13,873 bases of DNA from an uncultured Varibaculum sp. (GTDB taxonomy: Bacteria > Actinomycetota > Actinomycetes > Actinomycetales > Actinomycetaceae), in NCBI GenBank assembly GCA_947253735.1, contig CAMYAU010000033.1:1-13873 (forward strand), written 5' to 3'. The position numbers and the translations under genes were made by a program. Under the pieces are notes generated by a model. That model was not told the origin of the DNA. It saw nothing but the letters and a program-made list of their open reading frames with translations, and made no database searches. Below, in pieces: positions 7,667 through 13,873 of this stretch (positions are counted from its first letter, which is position 1; the number at the start of each line of letters is the position of its first letter).

Positions 7667-8146
7667 CTATTCGCCGCTTTGATCCGGTAATCCCCCCGGC
7701 AGAAGGCGTAAATGCCCGCGGCGACTCTCTTGAGCTTTGGGACGCACCGCTGGCAGTCCTTGTTTAGTGGCCAGGTCATATTCGTGTCCCACATGTCCTC
7801 TACCCCCACTAGTTGCTTCCGGGCTGAGTCGGCCATCCCAATTCTTGTTTACTTTCGAGGTGGAAAGATGTCGACGTTTAGAGGCTTCCCGCACCACATT
7901 TGCGAGGGCTTCCAAATCATCATCACTGGGCTCAGCTGGGGTAAACTCGCTGGCTAGCCGCACTACTTGCCACCCCCGGGGGGCGGTTAAAGTATTTGCG
8001 TGCTCGGCACAAAGATCGTAGGCGTGCGGTTCTGCCTGGGTAGCTAGGGGGCCGAGGACGACGGTGGAATCTTTATAGACGTAGGTTAAAGTAGCAGCTG
8101 CTACTTGGTTACAGCCAGTTTTGGAACATGATCTAGTTACCCGCAC
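7667..8146 (-). CDS. DUF3499 family protein
   Basis: Actinobacterial conserved protein of unknown function, the counterpart of M. tuberculosis Rv3258c. The conserved part covers about residues 3-70: VTRSCSKTGC, AAATLTYVYKDSTVVLGPL, EPHAYDLCAEHANTLTAPRG, WQVVRLASEF. C7, C12, H41, C46 and H49 could form a metal site; that is inference from spacing. The remaining about 90 residues are poorly conserved in type, basic and Gly/His/Arg-rich. The start is a GTG at 8146; an in-frame TAA at 8158-8156 rules out any start further upstream, and there is no Shine-Dalgarno sequence, so the mRNA may be leaderless. It is divergent from the zincin-like gene and upstream of mtrA, an arrangement also seen in mycobacteria. 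Confidence 0.9.
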   Translation of the reverse strand: MRVTRSCSKTGCNQVAAATLTYVYKDSTVVLGPLATQAEPHAYDLCAEHANTLTAPRGWQVVRLASEFTPAEPSDDDLEALANVVREASKRRHLSTSKVNKNWDGRLSPEATSGGRGHVGHEYDLATKQGLPAVRPKAQESRRGHLRLLPGGLPDQSGE

Positions 8147-8152
8147 AATTGC

Positions 8153-8181
8153 ACGTTAGCGGCGCGGGAAATAAAACCCAA
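8153..8181 (-). promoter_or_regulatory. Predicted promoter of DUF3499, probably leaderless
   Basis: On the minus strand TTGGGT (8181-8176), a 17-bp spacer, and TAACGT (8158-8153) precede the GTG at 8146 by 6 nt. Correct spacing, the TANNNT form of the -10 box and the lack of a Shine-Dalgarno sequence fit transcription starting at or next to the start codon. The -35 is only a partial match to TTGACA. Confidence 0.45.
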
Positions 8182-8194
8182 GTCTAACTCGCGG

Positions 8195-8200
8195 TAAGGT
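8195..8200 (+). promoter_or_regulatory. Possible -10 box of the zincin-like gene
   Basis: TAAGGT fits TANNNT and lies 8 nt before the GTG at 8209 and 26 nt before the ATG at 8227. No recognisable -35 lies 16-18 bp upstream, so this is weak. The adjacent GAGGGG (8211-8216) could be the ribosome binding site for the ATG at 8227. Confidence 0.25.
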
Positions 8201-8226
8201 GCGTTCTCGTGAGGGGTTTGACACGA

Positions 8227-8628
8227 ATGCGGCGAGATCGTCACGGACGAGGCGCCCGGGGGGTTACTTTTTTACCGGTAGTTCCGGCTTGGAAGACCCG
8301 ACGGGAGAAATTTGATCAACTGGTGGTTGATTTGGCGACCCTCGCTGCCCGCAAACATTCAGAAGTTAGCCGTATCGAATTCGGGGTGGAAGATATTCCG
8401 CCCTCCGACCCGGCAGAATGGGAATCATCGCGCGCGGTTTTAGGGCGACTTTTCCCCGCAGATAAGGGCGGGAAGTTAGCTACTCGAATCGTGATTTACC
8501 GTTTACCAATTCAGTGGCGCTGTCGCACCGCGGGGGAGATTGAACAGGCTGTTAAAGCGGTACTTTCTGAACATTTAAGCACAGAGATCGGCTGTCTACC
8601 TGAAGACGTTTTTCCCACCTCCCCATAA
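8227..8628 (+). CDS. Zincin-like 'metallopeptidase family' protein lacking the HExxH motif
   Basis: Small protein (133 aa) of the family annotated as metallopeptidase or possibl zinc metallopeptidase; the counterpart of M. tuberculosis Rv3259. Recognisable blocks are RRDRHGRGARG at the N-terminus, TRREKFDQLVVDLA, FGVEDIPPSDPAEWE, LGRLFPADKGG and RIVIYRLPIQWR. Active members of the wider family carry an HExxHH-type zinc helix near the C-terminus; here that place reads VKAVLSEHLSTEIGCLPEDV, with no HExxH, so zinc-dependent proteolysis is unlikely. The family call rests on the other blocks. The ATG at 8227 fits the family N-terminus and has GAGGGG 10 nt upstream; a GTG at 8209 is the alternative and could be leaderless. 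It is the only plus-strand gene among about 12 kb of minus-strand genes, divergent from DUF3499 and convergent with DUF5719. Function unknown. Confidence 0.85.
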   Translation: MRRDRHGRGARGVTFLPVVPAWKTRREKFDQLVVDLATLAARKHSEVSRIEFGVEDIPPSDPAEWESSRAVLGRLFPADKGGKLATRIVIYRLPIQWRCRTAGEIEQAVKAVLSEHLSTEIGCLPEDVFPTSP

Positions 8629-8716
8629 TTTTTCGCTCCGCAAACAACTCATCCTTAACTGCCTGACAGCGGTTTTGCGGCACACCCTCAGCTGGCTTTA
8701 TCTGATGAAAGCGGAG

Positions 8717-10045
8717 CTAGGGATTAATTTTTACTGTAATTGCGGATATTTCTTTAGCTGCTTTCCCGATTCCGATAGTGCGGAACACTCCGGCGGGATC
8801 CTCTACTAGTTGTGCACTGTATATCCCGGTTTCGCTTTGCCACTGCCAAATCCCATTTGCTACTTTCACCTGGGTCAAGGTTCCCGGTTTAAGCCATATC
8901 TCTTGGGTTGTTCCGGCGGAAATTAAAGTAATTTTTTGGGCCCGTTCACTTTCGAAAACCAAATTAGCGGCTTTTTCATTTACTAGCACCGCCCCCGAAG
9001 TGCCTGACGGCACTGACGGATACACTGCCAAAGTAGTATGTCCCGCGAAGATTTCCTCCCCGAAAATCGCGGCCACTACCGGCTGATCCGATTTAAGTTT
9101 AACCGCCACCAAGCCATCATTGACTCCCCCTAGCGGAATATCAAAAATTGCTCCCCTGGCAACCTGCAACTTTTTAGGGGCGGGCACCGGGGTTTCACCT
9201 TTTGCGTCCAGGAGCGATACTTGCAAAGTTGCTACCGCTGAACTGGGATTAAGCACCCGTAAACTGGCTTTACCAGTGACTTTAGCTGCCGGAATTAACG
9301 TTTCTAGCGAGGGTGGTGCCAGGGAAGGCGAATAGGCCGCTCCCTCCTTTTGAGCTCCGGTAGCCAAAGTGGAACTCACCCAGGAGTTCAGCCCGCTACC
9401 TTCGGCCGTTACTAACACCCCGAGTCGGTTATACCCTGGTGCTTGCCCATCTAAGACCAGAGAAGTGCTGCCGTGAGCGGGAACTTTTTGCGTCACTTTA
9501 GCTCCTAGCGGTCCCTGCTCTGTCCAGAGTTGAATCCGGGCAGTTACCGGCGATCCTGCCGGGTTCACCAGATGTAAAGTAGAGGCGTTACCGGTGGTAG
9601 TACCGGGGGTAAGAAAATAGGCGCGATTAATAGGGGCAGTGCAATAATCCGCGAAAAATCCGTTCTCGCCCTCTTTCCCACTGCCATTTACATACCCCAC
9701 AGCGGCCGCATTTTTCCCCGCTACCGGTTTTACCTGCAGTTTTAATCCAGATGCAGGCACTTCCTGCGCGCTTCCCCCTGCCAGTGCCTTCCCGGAAGTA
9801 TCGGTTAGTTCTGCTGACCCGGTCGAGGAAGTGCCCTGTATCCAAGCCCTGGCCGCACCTCCTGGCAATCCCGGGCACACCACTTGCCGGATTGCTGCCG
9901 GTACCGCCACCTCACTAGCGCTGTTTTTAGGACTGGAGGCGACGGGTAGATTCTTGGCAAGCACCAAACCAGTAGCGAGGGCAGCCAGGAGGATTATTAG
10001 CGCTGACAGCAATGAAGTTATGGATCGATAGGCCGGTTTTTTCAT
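8717..10045 (-). CDS. DUF5719 family protein, membrane-anchored and extracytoplasmic
   Basis: Protein of unknown function (442 aa) typical of actinobacteria. It starts with a basic segment and one hydrophobic helix (about residues 9-30, ending ALATGLVLAKN), acting as signal peptide or anchor; everything after it should be outside the membrane. Family features are VVCPGLPGG (C57), YCTAPINRAYFL (C135) and beta-rich stretches such as STLHLVNPAGSPVTARIQLW, repeated in style at SLRVLNPSSAVATLQVSLLD, suggesting tandem Ig-like or jelly-roll folds. C57 and C135 are the only cysteines I see and might form a disulfide (inference). AAAGGAG lies 9 nt before the ATG, which overlaps the stop of the upstream glycosyltransferase as ATGA. 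This tight coupling suggests the two proteins act together at the envelope. Confidence 0.88.
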   Translation of the reverse strand: MKKPAYRSITSLLSALIILLAALATGLVLAKNLPVASSPKNSASEVAVPAAIRQVVCPGLPGGAARAWIQGTSSTGSAELTDTSGKALAGGSAQEVPASGLKLQVKPVAGKNAAAVGYVNGSGKEGENGFFADYCTAPINRAYFLTPGTTTGNASTLHLVNPAGSPVTARIQLWTEQGPLGAKVTQKVPAHGSTSLVLDGQAPGYNRLGVLVTAEGSGLNSWVSSTLATGAQKEGAAYSPSLAPPSLETLIPAAKVTGKASLRVLNPSSAVATLQVSLLDAKGETPVPAPKKLQVARGAIFDIPLGGVNDGLVAVKLKSDQPVVAAIFGEEIFAGHTTLAVYPSVPSGTSGAVLVNEKAANLVFESERAQKITLISAGTTQEIWLKPGTLTQVKVANGIWQWQSETGIYSAQLVEDPAGVFRTIGIGKAAKEISAITVKINP

Positions 10046-13000
10046 TTGCGCTGACTCCTTTCTGCTAGCGGCAGGCAGGCAACTACCGTCCCCAGATAGA
10101 GCAGCAAAAACAGCCCTATCATCAGATAACGTCCCTGATTAGCGAAATATATTTCAAGTTTCCCGGAAGTATCGGGCGGAATGATAAAGGTTTGCAGTCC
10201 CCCCTCGGATCTAGATTGCAGGATGCGTCCATCTAGCTGGGCTTTCCAATCCGAGGAAGGCGATTCTGCCAGCAATACTTTGCGCTCTTGCGAGGAGGAG
10301 GGGATGGCTTTTCCAGCAGACATCACCCCGGCCGGCACGGTTTCCTGTTGTTTGTCGGAGGCTATTCGTACCCGCGCATCCGAGCGCGGCGGCGAAAATC
10401 TGGAGGTATCTAGGCGCCACACACTGTAATCAGTATTGGTAGAAACTGGATGAAAATAACTGGACGCAGTTAACTTGGCGTTTAGACCATCAGCGGCAGC
10501 CTGCTTGGTAAGCAGCAACTGTTCGACCGCTAAATCTGCACATAGGGTTGCTCCCTGACGATCATTTCCGGCTACGAGCGCCGCCAAAATGCGGCTTTCG
10601 GGAGCAGTAATCTGCCCCGAAGATTTTGCCCGGATTTCCCAGTTAGTAGACAGTAGCCCCGGTCCGGCATCCCGACGCATCGCCAGCTGGTAGCTGCGCC
10701 CTACCCGATCTATTAGCAGCATGCGAGTGCGTTTTTCTGAGGCAGATAATATCGAGAAGGCCACCGGGGCGCGATCAGTTCCAGCTTTTAACGGGGTATT
10801 TTTTGCCGGTAGCGCCCAGGTAGCTATGGTGGCCAGCGGTAATATTAGAGCCACAGCCATTATACTTGCCACCAGGTATCGCCAGTTCTTAGTGGGTTGC
10901 ACCCCGTTCCATCCCCAGGCGGCTGCCACCAATAACCCCAGCAGTAGCAGAGAAAATGCTGGTAACGGCCACGGTCTTTGCCCTGGCGCCACCATTTGTG
11001 CGGCGGAAAACCCTCCGATTAAGGCGCCCGAAAGGGAAAATATCCATGCCAACCGGGTACCCAGCAGCTCTCTTCCGGTAAATAAGGCACCGGTAGCAGC
11101 CAAAACTACGCAAGCGAAGGCACCTATACCCAAATATAGGGGCGCGCCCGACAAAACTTGCCCCATAACCTGCAATTGCGAACGCATTGACAGCGGGCTA
11201 GAAGCCGAGGGGGTGAGGAAGAAATAAACTCCCAGGCTGTGGGTACGTAACGCCCATACAAAAGAAGGTAAGAGGGTAACCAGGGAGGGTATCAGCATCG
11301 CGAGTCCTCCACCTAACTGCGAAAAAACGCGCCGCCAAGACAAATGTTTTTTTATCCTGACGTTGAGGGCGCATCCTAAAACCAAAGCTAAGGCCACCAG
11401 CCAAAGCCAGGGGACGGCAGCGCTTACTACTATTAGGGCCACTGCTCCGATTCCAGCCGTAGATCTGCGCGAATAATTAGGCAGGTACTCTTCGGTATCT
11501 AAAACTCCCGCCAAAAGATAGGGGCGACGCAAATCGTAATAGGAAAGCACTCCCCAAAGCACCAAGGGTAGGAATAGGTGGCTAAGAACCGCGGAAATAT
11601 TGCCAGCTTGTACCGAAATTAATAATGGTAGCGCTGCTCCCCAGCTGAGTGCGATCAGAGTACGCAGCGGGTTCACTCGGGTTAATGCTGCTGATGCCAG
11701 CCAAGCAATCATGCCAGCCCCCAACGGGGACAAAATCAATAGCCACCGTAAAACCACAGTGGGGGGTATCCCGAAGATAGCGAAGGGAGCGGTGATAACT
11801 AGCAACGGATAAGCGATTGGGTCAGGCAGACCGCTGCTCCCCGTAGAAAAAGTGCGCCAAGAGTTGGTAGCTAAAAGCCAAAAATCATGCCAGTTACCAG
11901 GTAATACGGCCCAAAAACCACCGTGCATTCCGCTCAGAAATGCTCGCATCCCCAAAATGCTGGCTAGCAGGAAGAATATTGTTAGAGCCCAGGTAATTAT
12001 TTGGGCACGCCAGGTAATATTCTCTAGTTGAGTTTTAGCTACTGTCCCTAGTTTGAGGACTGCCTGTCCGCGTTCCCGGTTCACTCGCCGGATCAGGCGA
12101 CGGTTTTCCCGCAGCCTGTTGGCCGGTATTTCCAAACGGGATAGTTCTCGCCGGGAAACCCGGGATTGTCGTCGCTGAATCCGCCGCGCCGAAAGAATCT
12201 TCCCTGTTGCTCTCCATACCCGGTTAGCAGCGGTAATCTCTACCGTTGCCCGTTGCCTTTGCGAACGCAGCACCCAATAAAGAGCTAGAAGCACCGCTTT
12301 TAGAGGTAGGCATAATAACCACAGCGGCAGAAGCAGAGTGTTGATAGTCAATGCCCGGTAAATATAGCTATCAGCATGCCGCGCCGCCCAGGACTTTTCC
12401 TGGCTCCGGGGCGCTTTGGCAGCCAAAGGAGTAACTGGAACTGGAGCATAAACATACACCGGCTGATGCGGAACGGGTCCGTCCGGGGCTTCCAGCTGAT
12501 ATTCCCCCGCGCTTTCCTCGTGCTCGTCAGTTTCTGCTGCATCGTTTCCCGCTTGCAGTGAAGCATCCTCGTTCGTTGCGTCCTCTGCAACTTCGCTGGC
12601 AGTTTCGCAGCGAGAGAAAGCCGCATCGTCAAGTAGATTTTCCTCTGGATCTGCAGCCGAATTAGTTCGCTCATCCGGTTGTGCGTTGAACTTGGGAGAC
12701 TGTCCCGCACCTTCCTCTGTATTAGTTTCGGTATTTTTTTCTACAGAAGCATTAGCGGAACTTTGATCTTCCAGATATTTCCGCAGCTCGTAGAGGCCGG
12801 CTTGGGCATGATAGATCCGTGCCGCTGGCACTAGGCAAACTCGGTACCCTGCCATTCGTGCGCGGCGTCCCAGTTCCAAACCCTCGTTGAAGATGCCCAG
12901 TAGCGGGCTGCTTCCGCGTAAGCGATCCCAGAGCTGGGCTTTTATCAAGAGACCGGCAGTACCTACGGCCAGTACATCGCTGATCCCGTCATATTGCCCC

Positions 13001-13488
13001 TGGTCGACTTCGCCTGGATCGAAGAGGGTGAGACGCTCACCCCCACGCGTAGCGTGGATCCCTACCGAGGCCAGGGTTTCCGGTTTATCCCAATCCAGGG
13101 CTTTCGGACCGGCAATCCCGAGGGTGGTGGAGTTCTCGAAGGCCTGGATAAGTTCGCCCAGGCAAGAGGCATCGGGGGCAGAGTCATCGTGAAGGAGCCA
13201 CAGGTAATCCACGGCCTCCAGATTGTCGGCTCGGGAAGCGCTTACTGCTTGCCCCAGATTGACAGCTTTTACTTGGGAATAATGCAAGGGGGCGTAGGGG
13301 CGGAGGTCATCAGGGGTGAGTTCACTCGCAGGACCAGAATCCACTACTACCAGGGAAGTTATCGGGTAACGGCTAGCGCGGAGAGCTTTTAAAGTTTGTT
13401 CAAGATAGGGGGTGTGTCCCCGCGTAGCTACAAAGACCTGTACGCTGGGGTACCGGTAACCGGCAGGGGTTTCAGAGGCGGGAGCCAC
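10042..13488 (-). CDS. Large GT2-family glycosyltransferase with polytopic membrane region
   Basis: Probable envelope-glycan glycosyltransferase of 1148 aa (numbered from the GTG at 13488). Residues about 16-235 form a GT-A/GT2 domain: VQVFVATRGHTPYLEQTLKA, SLVVVDSG, the metal-binding LLHDDSAPD (D101, D102) and FNEGLELGRRARMAGYRV at about 200-217. An acidic, Ser/Asn-rich linker follows (about 241-340). Next come a hydrophobic stretch (about 380-407), a strongly basic segment (about 408-480), then about ten or more membrane segments from about 495 onward. A long extracytoplasmic C-terminal part follows, with SSDWKAQLDG resembling the C-terminal domains of GT-C or YfhO-like proteins, and a last helix about 1125-1142. 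The ORF could also start at an ATG at 13563, but that would overlap whiB by 71 bp and has no Shine-Dalgarno sequence; the GTG at 13488 lies just past the whiB stop. Donor and acceptor cannot be read from the sequence. Confidence 0.88.
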   Translation of the reverse strand: MAPASETPAGYRYPSVQVFVATRGHTPYLEQTLKALRASRYPITSLVVVDSGPASELTPDDLRPYAPLHYSQVKAVNLGQAVSASRADNLEAVDYLWLLHDDSAPDASCLGELIQAFENSTTLGIAGPKALDWDKPETLASVGIHATRGGERLTLFDPGEVDQGQYDGISDVLAVGTAGLLIKAQLWDRLRGSSPLLGIFNEGLELGRRARMAGYRVCLVPAARIYHAQAGLYELRKYLEDQSSANASVEKNTETNTEEGAGQSPKFNAQPDERTNSAADPEENLLDDAAFSRCETASEVAEDATNEDASLQAGNDAAETDEHEESAGEYQLEAPDGPVPHQPVYVYAPVPVTPLAAKAPRSQEKSWAARHADSYIYRALTINTLLLPLWLLCLPLKAVLLALYWVLRSQRQRATVEITAANRVWRATGKILSARRIQRRQSRVSRRELSRLEIPANRLRENRRLIRRVNRERGQAVLKLGTVAKTQLENITWRAQIITWALTIFFLLASILGMRAFLSGMHGGFWAVLPGNWHDFWLLATNSWRTFSTGSSGLPDPIAYPLLVITAPFAIFGIPPTVVLRWLLILSPLGAGMIAWLASAALTRVNPLRTLIALSWGAALPLLISVQAGNISAVLSHLFLPLVLWGVLSYYDLRRPYLLAGVLDTEEYLPNYSRRSTAGIGAVALIVVSAAVPWLWLVALALVLGCALNVRIKKHLSWRRVFSQLGGGLAMLIPSLVTLLPSFVWALRTHSLGVYFFLTPSASSPLSMRSQLQVMGQVLSGAPLYLGIGAFACVVLAATGALFTGRELLGTRLAWIFSLSGALIGGFSAAQMVAPGQRPWPLPAFSLLLLGLLVAAAWGWNGVQPTKNWRYLVASIMAVALILPLATIATWALPAKNTPLKAGTDRAPVAFSILSASEKRTRMLLIDRVGRSYQLAMRRDAGPGLLSTNWEIRAKSSGQITAPESRILAALVAGNDRQGATLCADLAVEQLLLTKQAAADGLNAKLTASSYFHPVSTNTDYSVWRLDTSRFSPPRSDARVRIASDKQQETVPAGVMSAGKAIPSSSQERKVLLAESPSSDWKAQLDGRILQSRSEGGLQTFIIPPDTSGKLEIYFANQGRYLMIGLFLLLYLGTVVACLPLAERSQRK

Positions 13489-13492
13489 TGCA

Positions 13493-13786
13493 CTAACCCA
13501 CGTTGCGCCGCAGTCTGCGCCGTTCCCGCTCTGAAAGACCGCCCCAGATTCCGAAGCGTTCATCGTTTTCTAAGGCATAACTGAGGCATTCATCGCGAAC
13601 TTCGCAGAGCTCACAAACCGCTTTCGCTTCCCGAGTAGAACCGCCTTTTTCGGGGAAAAATGCTTCGGGGTCGGTTTGGGCACAGAGCGCTTGTTCTTGC
13701 CAGGAGAGGGGGCCTTGGTCATCCTGCCCAATTTGCCAGGACTGCGGATTAGACGAGATGGGACCCTCGCCAAATATGTTCCACAT
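13493..13786 (-). CDS. whiB2: WhiB-family transcriptional regulator, WhiB2/WhmD type
   Basis: Small [4Fe-4S] cluster-binding regulator (97 aa). The four cluster cysteines are C35 (ALCAQTDPEAFFPEKGG), C58, C61 (VCELCEVRDEC) and C67. The turn motif FGIWGGLSERERRRLRR at about 78-94 gives the sigma-binding and basic DNA-contact region. Close agreement in FPEKGGSTREAK and GLSERERRR with WhiB2/WhmD, and a position near the zincin-like and DUF3499 genes as in M. tuberculosis (Rv3260c-Rv3258c), support the subfamily; in relatives this protein is needed for septation. GAGGAG lies 6 nt before the ATG at 13786. Its stop is 4 nt upstream of the proposed start of the glycosyltransferase, so the two may be co-transcribed. 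Confidence 0.94.
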   Translation of the reverse strand: MWNIFGEGPISSNPQSWQIGQDDQGPLSWQEQALCAQTDPEAFFPEKGGSTREAKAVCELCEVRDECLSYALENDERFGIWGGLSERERRRLRRNVG

Positions 13787-13792
13787 ATTCTT

Positions 13793-13798
13793 CTCCTC
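13793..13798 (-). promoter_or_regulatory. Ribosome binding site of whiB
   Basis: Minus strand GAGGAG with a 6-nt spacer (AAGAAT) to the ATG at 13786; supports this start. Confidence 0.75.
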
Positions 13799-13819
13799 GC
13801 AAAAATAGGTTTCTCTAAG

Positions 13820-13842
13820 AGTATAAACTACAAGCGTGTCAT
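13820..13842 (-). promoter_or_regulatory. Possible promoter of whiB
   Basis: TATACT (13825-13820) is a good -10 hexamer in an AT-rich leader, 33 nt before the whiB ATG. The best -35-like word, ATGACA (13842-13837), is only 11 bp upstream of it, too close for a standard sigma-A promoter. The -10 is therefore plausible alone, possibly with an activator or another sigma factor. Confidence 0.35.
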
Positions 13843-13873
13843 TCGGGGAAGTCAGTCGAAAAAATGGTATAGA

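Noticed and set aside
8635..8717. GCTCCGC (8635-8641) and GCGGAGC (8711-8717) as a terminator between convergent genes
   Set aside because: The arms are 69 nt apart and only 7 bp long, and the inner sequence does not form a clear stem, so a termination hairpin is not supported even though GAAAAATT follows on the minus strand.
10721..11227. 168-codon plus-strand open frame opposite the glycosyltransferase
   Set aside because: It is fully antisense to a well-supported membrane-protein region, has no recognised domain or good start, and its composition is what the opposite strand of a hydrophobic coding region gives.
12348..12710. 120-codon minus-strand frame and other frames across the glycosyltransferase linker
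   Set aside because: They overlap the low-complexity acidic linker, where biased codons keep other frames open; no domain is recognisable.
12994..13392. 132-codon plus-strand open frame
   Set aside because: Antisense shadow of the GT2 catalytic domain, whose motifs are clear on the minus strand.
1..13873. Mobile elements, CRISPR arrays, tRNA or rRNA genes, phage or defence genes
   Set aside because: I saw no transposase or integrase signatures, no spaced direct repeats and no tRNA-like cloverleaf; every large gene belongs to a recognised core or envelope family.

Overview
The window reads as a chromosomal core region of an actinobacterium of moderate GC (by eye roughly half G+C, low for the phylum). 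The markers are a WhiB-family [4Fe-4S] regulator, the MtrA-MtrB-LpqB signalling module, the actinobacterial families DUF3499 and DUF5719, and the actinobacterial form of the zincin-like 'metallopeptidase family' protein. Product style and moderate GC point to Actinomycetaceae-type organisms such as Varibaculum or Mobiluncus relatives; this genus-level guess is inference only. There is no sign of mobile elements, CRISPR, tRNA or rRNA.

Layout. 1-1340 (+): 3'-end-complete ThrE-type threonine/serine exporter, probably starting left of the window. 1350-1386: strong hairpin between convergent genes. Almost everything to the right runs on the minus strand, so transcription goes from high to low coordinates: whiB (13786-13493), a large GT2-type membrane glycosyltransferase (13488-10042), a DUF5719 membrane-anchored protein (10045-8717), DUF3499 (8146-7667), mtrA (7579-6896), mtrB (6889-4913), lpqB (4916-3138), comF-like phosphoribosyltransferase (2988-2239) and long-form hpf (2088-1420). 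The only plus-strand gene inside this block is the zincin-like protein at 8227-8628, divergent from DUF3499. No stretch longer than 300 bases lacks a gene.

How the genes work together. MtrA/MtrB/LpqB form the conserved actinobacterial envelope and cell-division two-component system with its accessory lipoprotein; mtrA-mtrB are 6 bp apart and mtrB-lpqB share an ATGA overlap. WhiB (WhiB2/WhmD type) is a septation-linked regulator in relatives. The glycosyltransferase and DUF5719 genes also share an ATGA overlap and look like an envelope-glycan pair. HPF is the ribosome-hibernation factor. From memory of Mycobacterium tuberculosis, the block parallels Rv3241c-Rv3260c (hpf, comF-like, lpqB, mtrB, mtrA, DUF3499, zincin-like gene, whiB2), but with a glycosyltransferase-DUF5719 pair inserted and ThrE next to hpf where M. 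tuberculosis has secA1.

Most of the window is ordinary core genome. Points deserving a second look are the zincin-like protein that lacks an HExxH motif, the very large glycosyltransferase with opposite-charge linkers, the C-terminal tail of MtrB, the long leader of LpqB, the compact divergent promoter region at 8147-8226, and small RNA-level structures upstream of hpf and mtrA. I did not find a convincing undescribed defence or mobile system.
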